DNA from: a bacterium
GTDB taxonomy: Bacteria > Auribacterota > UBA3054
Direction: 5' to 3'
Assembly (NCBI GenBank): GCA_017963805.1
Contig: JAGCTE010000015.1
Span: forward strand, 58,350 to 122,349
Length of the DNA stretch: 64,000 nucleotides
Shown here: positions 59,438 through 64,000 of the stretch, in pieces
Position numbering within the stretch: the first letter of the stretch is position 1
How the letters are laid out: every line of letters begins with the position of its first letter
The notes under the pieces: model-generated
What the model was told of the DNA's origin: nothing
Databases searched by the model: none
Seen by the model: the letters and a program-made list of their open reading frames with translations, nothing else
Translations under genes and position numbers: made by a program

Positions 59438-61084
59438 ATGAGCAACGAAAAAGACAGCACCTCCTTCCGTTTCATGCCCTCTAAAAAATGGTTCGCCAAC
59501 GAGAACAGGCCCGAGCCTTTCATCGACGGCAAGACCATCCCCGAAGCCTACCTTAAGGCCTGCGCCAGACTGGGCAGCAAATACATCTCCGACGCCGACG
59601 CCATATTGGGCGAACTGGACTACGCGAAATCCCGCGTCGTGACGCTGCTCATCGCCGATTCCGTAAAGAGCATCAAAGCGGAAAGGATCGGTATCTTCAT
59701 GCCTTCTTTGGCGGCCACGGACCATCTTCTCATCGGCTGCATGATGGCTGGCAAAGTTCCCGTGCCTTTGAACTGGACGCTGGGCCGCAAAAGCCTGGAG
59801 CACGTATTGAAGAGCGCGGAACTGACCACCATTCTCACCTCCAAGAAAGTTTGGAGCCGCATGGACAACGTGCCCAAGGATCTCTTCGAGGACAAGCTCA
59901 TGTTCCTGGAGGATATTTTGAAAGCGGGCGCCACGCCCTGGGGCAAACTGAAAGCCTTCGTGAAGAGCTTGCTGCCTGTCGACACCATCCTCAGTCTCTA
60001 CGGCCGCAAGGATGTGAAAGAGGACGACGTGGCGCTCATACTTTTCACCAGCGGTTCCGAGAACCTGCCGAAGGGCGTGCCCCTGACGCACAAGAATCTG
60101 CTCATCAACAGCGGCGACTCTGCCGAGGCATTGCTGGCCAATTCCCAGGACTCCATATTTTCCATTCTCCCGCCTTTCCATTCCTACGGCTTGACCACTT
60201 CCGTGGTGCTGCCCATGGTGGCGGGCGTCAGGACGGTGCACTATCCCAATCCGCTTGACTACAAGAATCTGGCGCAAATGCTGGAAGATTGGAAGATGTC
60301 CATTCTGCCGGCCACGCCGACGTTCTTGAAGGGCATCATGAAGGCGGGCAAGCCCGAGCAGCTGCAGTTTGTCCTTAAGATCGTCTCGGGCGGCGAAAGG
60401 ACGCCCCAGGAAGTCTTCGACGGCTACGAGAAGATCTGTCCCCAGGCCAGGCTCAGGGAAGGCTACGGCGTGACGGAATGCTCTCCCGTGATCGCGGTCG
60501 GCGACTACAAGGCCCCGAGGACCTTGGGCGTCGGCAAGCCCTTCACCCACGTGGAGGCGGCCATAGTCTCGCTTGAGACCGGGGAAAAGCTTTCCGCCAT
60601 GCAGGAAGGCATCATCTGCGTCACGGGCCCCAGTATTTTCCACGGCTACCTCGACAAAACTTTAAAGAGCCCCTTCCTTGAATTTGACGGCAAGACCTGG
60701 TACAACACCGGCGACATCGGCTACCTTACGGAAGAGGGCGTCATCGTCATTTCCGGCCGCTTGAAACGCTTCGTGAAGATCGGCGGCGAGATGATCAGCC
60801 TGCCCGCCCTGGAGCAGATATTGGAAGCCAAGTGGCCCTCCAACGCCATGGGCCCGAGCCTTGCCTTGCAGTATTTCGAGGGCGACGGCAAACCCTTCAT
60901 CGTCATGCTGACGATCCAGGACATCGACAAGACGGAAGTCAACAACGCGCTGAAGGAAGGCGGATTCTCCAACCTGGCCAGGATCAGCCAGGTCTTGAAA
61001 GTCGAGAAGATCCCGCTGCAGGGAACCGGCAAGACCGACTTCCGCGCCCTGAAAGAAATGGCGGAAAGTCTTTTGAACCAGTGA
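59438..61084 (+). CDS. AMP-forming acyl-CoA/ACP ligase
   Basis: A 548-residue stand-alone relative of the ligase part of the preceding fusion. It shares the segments MLNWTLG/PLNWTLGRKSLEHVL, LILFTSGSENLPKGVPLTHKN near residue 200, LPPFHSYGL, EGYGVTECSPVI, TWYNTGDIGY and GRLKRFVKIGGEMISLPALE. It probably activates a fatty acid as acyl-AMP and passes it to a carrier, perhaps the ACP domain of the fusion protein four bases upstream. It has no transmembrane or acyltransferase part. Likely arose by duplication of the fusion's C-terminus. Confidence 0.9.
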   Translation: MSNEKDSTSFRFMPSKKWFANENRPEPFIDGKTIPEAYLKACARLGSKYISDADAILGELDYAKSRVVTLLIADSVKSIKAERIGIFMPSLAATDHLLIGCMMAGKVPVPLNWTLGRKSLEHVLKSAELTTILTSKKVWSRMDNVPKDLFEDKLMFLEDILKAGATPWGKLKAFVKSLLPVDTILSLYGRKDVKEDDVALILFTSGSENLPKGVPLTHKNLLINSGDSAEALLANSQDSIFSILPPFHSYGLTTSVVLPMVAGVRTVHYPNPLDYKNLAQMLEDWKMSILPATPTFLKGIMKAGKPEQLQFVLKIVSGGERTPQEVFDGYEKICPQARLREGYGVTECSPVIAVGDYKAPRTLGVGKPFTHVEAAIVSLETGEKLSAMQEGIICVTGPSIFHGYLDKTLKSPFLEFDGKTWYNTGDIGYLTEEGVIVISGRLKRFVKIGGEMISLPALEQILEAKWPSNAMGPSLALQYFEGDGKPFIVMLTIQDIDKTEVNNALKEGGFSNLARISQVLKVEKIPLQGTGKTDFRALKEMAESLLNQ

Positions 61085-61557
61085 AGAATCACAAGACCAA
61101 CGCTGTAAGGATACTGGAAAAGGCAGGCGCGGCTTTCGAGCTGCGCTCCTTTTCTTATAAGGAAGTTCCCAGCGCCGTGGAAGTGGCGCGGATCCTCGAT
61201 TTTCCTCCGGAAATGGTCTACAAAACGCTGGTCACCACCAACGGGCATCCCAAGGGCATTTTCGTTTTCGTCATTCCGGGAAACACGGAGCTGGATCTCA
61301 AGAAGGCCGCCAAGGCGGCAGGGGAGAAGAGCCTCAGTATGTTAAAAAGCAAAGACCTTTTCCAGGAAGTTGGCTATGTGCACGGCGGATGTTCGCCCAT
61401 CGGACTGAAAAGACCCTACCCGGTCTTCCTGAACGAATCGGCTCTTAAGCTTGACAGGATCTGCTTTTCCGCCGGGGAAATAGGCTTCCAGATAATCGCC
61501 TCGCCGGAAGTCCTTCTGAAAGTCGCCGGCGCCAAGACCGCCGGTGTTTTGGCTTAG
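61081..61557 (+). CDS. YbaK/EbsC-family aminoacyl-tRNA deacylase
   Basis: A 158-residue protein starting with GTG 61081, which overlaps the previous stop (GTGA); the frame is open further upstream but only as a shadow of the ligase gene. Family segments: TNAVRILEKAG, FELRSFSYKE, VYKTLVTTNGHPKGIFVFVIPGNTELDLKKAAKA (split) and VGYVHGGCSPIGLKR. This is the GG-SP-G loop typical of Cys-tRNA(Pro) deacylase YbaK. It hydrolyses mis-charged tRNA. Last gene of the alaS operon; fits with an editing role beside alaS. It converges on the MFS-HEAT gene with five bases between and no visible terminator. Confidence 0.92.
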   Translation: MKNHKTNAVRILEKAGAAFELRSFSYKEVPSAVEVARILDFPPEMVYKTLVTTNGHPKGIFVFVIPGNTELDLKKAAKAAGEKSLSMLKSKDLFQEVGYVHGGCSPIGLKRPYPVFLNESALKLDRICFSAGEIGFQIIASPEVLLKVAGAKTAGVLA

Positions 61558-61562
61558 GCTGT

Positions 61563-64000
61563 TTACGGCTTGGTGGCTTCCTCGCGGCACCAGCTGGAGA
61601 GGAAGTGGATGATGATAAGGATGTCGAGAGGAGTTATGGTTTCGACGTTCTTGGCCTTTTCGCTGAATTCGTGAATCAGCCACATGCCGAGCCCGAAGCG
61701 CTCGTCGCAATCGTAGAGATTGTCCATGTATTCCATTTCCTCGCCCGGCGCGTGGGGGAAGGAGAAGCCGAAGCGCAGGTAGCTCAGGTCTTTTCCGATG
61801 TTCCAGGCCAGAAGCGCCGCCAAGGGCGGGTTGCTTTCGTAAGCGGTCAGTATTCTCTTCGCCTTTTCCTTCTGAGCCGTAGCCATTAGAACGTTCTGGT
61901 GGTGGGTGCGCCCGGGAGTCTGCGAACTTGAGAGCCTTTCCGCCATGCACACCACGCTCCAGGAGAAGGTGGCTATGAGTTTTTCCGGCTGGCTGGCGAA
62001 AGCTTTCTCCTCTTTCGTCATGATCTCATAAAAGCCGCCGTCGGGTACGAGCATGGTGCTCATGGCCAGAGCCATTTCTTTTTTCAGCGTCACGTTCTCG
62101 GTCACGCGGTAATGGAAGAAGACGTCCTTTATGGCGTCATGGCAGCCTAGTTTCGCCAGGGCGCCGGAAACGGCGGTGGCGACGGTCGCGTTGTTGGTCG
62201 TCTTCAGAAGCTCCCACAGTTTCGGTATGGCGGAGACGCCGCCCAGGACGCCCAGCGTTCTCGCGGCCTCGCGCTGCACGAAGGGGTTCTGCGAATCCAG
62301 TTTCTCCGTGATGATGGGGATGCCTTCCTTGCTGTTGTTCATCCTCAGCGCCCTGATGAGCGTGATGGGCAGGTCGGTGTCCTCGTCTTTCAGGAGTTCC
62401 AGAATGGCTTTGATGGCGTCCGGGCTGCCGATGGTGCCCAGCGCTTTGGCGGCGGCCTCCCTCACTTCGTAGGAAGGATCGCCCATGTTTTTCACCAGGT
62501 CTTTCACGGCGATGGCGGCGTTCTCCTCGCCAAGCTCCTCCACGGCCTCCGCCCTCGCTTCCGCGTCGGTGGAATGCTGGATCGTCACGATGTTGTACAT
62601 GGAGCGCGCCATCCTGATGGGATTGTAGAAGGCCAAACGCCCCACCGCGTCCTTGAAGGGCAGCTCGTTCGACATCACGGAGATCTTAAGGAACAAGGGA
62701 AGGACGGCGCCCCAGGCGAAAACAGCCAATCCGGCCGCGATGAGCTGCATGTAGCGCCAGTCCGCGCCCAAAAGAACGGTGTGATAAGTCTTGAAGTGAT
62801 CGATGAAAATACCGGCGAGTATCGGGCCTAGGGCCGCCACCATGCCGACGACGAAATTGTGGCTCGCCATGGCGATGGAACGGTCGTGCGTCGGGGCGTG
62901 GATGCCAAGCAGCGCCATCTGCCCCATGTAAACGGCGTTGGCCAGCGCGCCGAACATGAACTGCCCGATCATCAGGACAAGAACAGGCTCCGTCACGGTG
63001 AGCGCGCCTTCCATGAAGGGCAGGGAAAAGCTGACGCTCTTGTCGGGGTAAACGAAAAACCAGTAGAGGTTGACAAGCGGCTCTATGATGATCAGGAATA
63101 TCACGTAGTTCCTGGCGGAAAGCCTGTCTATGATGTAGCCGCTGATCCTGCTGAAGGCCACGATGCCAAGGATGTTCGCGCCGGCGATGAAGGATATGAC
63201 ATGGTAGCTTATGCCGTATTCCTGGCGGATGAAAATGTAAGAGAAGGCCGCGAAGATGGTGTTCAAAAAGTACCAGGCGCTGTAGGCGAAGGTGAGGTAG
63301 AGGAAGTCTTTGCTCTTGAAAGGCATCATCGCCCGTTCAAGCATGCCCCTGTCGCGGTTGGGATGCTCCGGCGTCACTTCGGCCGTCTTGGTCTGGTAGA
63401 AAATGTCGATCATGCTGAAGACGCCGGCAATAAAGAAGACCACCATGAAGCCGAGGAGCGGCAGATCCTTCCACATTCCCGGCAGGATATCAAGGGCGTA
63501 GCCTGATAAGAAGATCGTGCCGAGATACACCGACATGACGATGGTCATGCGGCGGCCCCAGTAGTTGCCGGCCTTGTCGTTGGGAATAAGGTCCGTCATC
63601 CAGGCCAGCCAGGAGCCGGTGATGAAGTTGCCCAAGGCCATGCTGACGACGCAGACGGCGACCAGCGTGATGGCCAGGACTTTGTAATCCTTCGAAAAAA
63701 GCGGCATGAAAGCCGGGATGAACCAGAGGAAGCGCTGGATGAAGGCGAAGAAGACGACCATGGGGCGTCTTTCCTTCAGCATTTCGGAAATGAAAGCGCC
63801 CGGCAGCTGCAATATCATCGTGAAGCTTGTTATGGTGCCGGCCAGGCCGACCAGCTTGCCGCTAGCCTGCAGAACAGACAGGTACATCTGGTAGGGGAGG
63901 TTCACGGTGATGGCTGTCCAGACGTTGCTGAAGACACCGGACAGAATGGTCATGTTCAGGGCGCGGCGGATGCCTCTTTCCGTAACAGGGTCACCGTCGG
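61563..64000 (-). CDS. MFS transporter with C-terminal HEAT repeats, 5' end cut by window edge
   Basis: The first Met in the window is at 63953, but the frame stays open to the right edge (GDPVTERGIRRALNMTILSG). That resembles the usual opening of this MFS group, so the start lies outside. Counting from that Met: ~12 membrane helices to about residue 400, then HEAT repeats at about 465-640 ('VREAAAKALGTIGSPDAIKAILELL', 'VQREAARTLGVLGGVSAIPKLWELL'), and a C-terminal helical region to 796. The HEAT region is cytoplasmic and probably a protein-binding platform. The substrate is unknown; the transporter part has the look of the sugar/PucC-like MFS groups. Convergent with the YbaK-type gene. Confidence 0.85.
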   Translation of the reverse strand, partial: DGDPVTERGIRRALNMTILSGVFSNVWTAITVNLPYQMYLSVLQASGKLVGLAGTITSFTMILQLPGAFISEMLKERRPMVVFFAFIQRFLWFIPAFMPLFSKDYKVLAITLVAVCVVSMALGNFITGSWLAWMTDLIPNDKAGNYWGRRMTIVMSVYLGTIFLSGYALDILPGMWKDLPLLGFMVVFFIAGVFSMIDIFYQTKTAEVTPEHPNRDRGMLERAMMPFKSKDFLYLTFAYSAWYFLNTIFAAFSYIFIRQEYGISYHVISFIAGANILGIVAFSRISGYIIDRLSARNYVIFLIIIEPLVNLYWFFVYPDKSVSFSLPFMEGALTVTEPVLVLMIGQFMFGALANAVYMGQMALLGIHAPTHDRSIAMASHNFVVGMVAALGPILAGIFIDHFKTYHTVLLGADWRYMQLIAAGLAVFAWGAVLPLFLKISVMSNELPFKDAVGRLAFYNPIRMARSMYNIVTIQHSTDAEARAEAVEELGEENAAIAVKDLVKNMGDPSYEVREAAAKALGTIGSPDAIKAILELLKDEDTDLPITLIRALRMNNSKEGIPIITEKLDSQNPFVQREAARTLGVLGGVSAIPKLWELLKTTNNATVATAVSGALAKLGCHDAIKDVFFHYRVTENVTLKKEMALAMSTMLVPDGGFYEIMTKEEKAFASQPEKLIATFSWSVVCMAERLSSSQTPGRTHHQNVLMATAQKEKAKRILTAYESNPPLAALLAWNIGKDLSYLRFGFSFPHAPGEEMEYMDNLYDCDERFGLGMWLIHEFSEKAKNVETITPLDILIIIHFLSSWCREEATKP

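Overview
The window is a GC-rich bacterial chromosome segment (by eye a little over half G+C) with dense operons, interrupted by two clearly more AT-rich accessory stretches. The best guess for the source is a member of the PVC superphylum, most likely Lentisphaerota (Victivallales-like). The reasons are a GldA/F/G-type ABC system followed by a DUF4340 protein, GLUG-type beta-helix proteins with PEP-CTERM-like tails or a 'GGN' repeat tail, Asp-rich secreted modules, and an MFS-PlsC-ACP-AMP ligase fusion. This is an inference from protein style; no rRNA gene is present.

Layout. 1-8.5 kb: an M16 peptidase-like protein cut by the left edge, thiL, tsaE, then a four-gene ABC system (ATPase, permease, auxiliary protein, DUF4340). 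8.6-12.4 kb: a palindromic element, then a minus-strand pair of GH31 glycosidase and malic enzyme. 12.4-18.7 kb: a DUF362 ferredoxin, a solute-binding lipoprotein with swapped lobes, a sulfotransferase and a heterodimeric ABC exporter. 18.8-25.3 kb: accessory locus 1. 25.4-32.9 kb: tgt, smpB, hisD, def, tRNA-Val, a bleomycin-hydrolase-type peptidase and two CNNM/CorC-type proteins. 33.0-46.7 kb: accessory locus 2. 46.7-47.7 kb: a 101-bp tandem repeat and a DUF2442-HTH gene. 47.8-64 kb: rsxC-like gene, pheT, tRNA-Leu, alaS, a DegT aminotransferase, two acyl/AMP ligases (one a giant fusion), a YbaK-type deacylase and an MFS-HEAT protein cut by the right edge.

The part that looks undescribed is the pair of accessory loci. 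Both are built from the same five families of exported proteins, called A to E here. A and B are TPR-like alpha-solenoids, fused in locus 1 and separate in locus 2. C is about 485 residues, with an Asp-rich module and a possible papain-like C-terminal domain. D is about 320 residues, rich in Trp and Tyr and possibly helical-repeat. E is a GLUG-like right-handed beta-helix. Locus 1 reads AB-C-D-E-A'. Locus 2 reads E1-C1-D1-E2-C2-D2-E3-A-B-E4. The C-D-E triplet was amplified in tandem, and E4 with its promoter was copied from E1 together with the 3' end of the neighbouring CNNM gene. The result is two direct repeats bracketing about 12.5 kb. I interpret the set as a co-evolving cell-surface or periplasmic assembly; its function is unknown.

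Regulation visible in the sequence: most first-in-operon genes have an extended -10 promoter of the type TGnTAtAAT, usually preceded by TTT and without a clear -35. The two tRNA genes share a different promoter, TTGnnT-17-TAGAAT.
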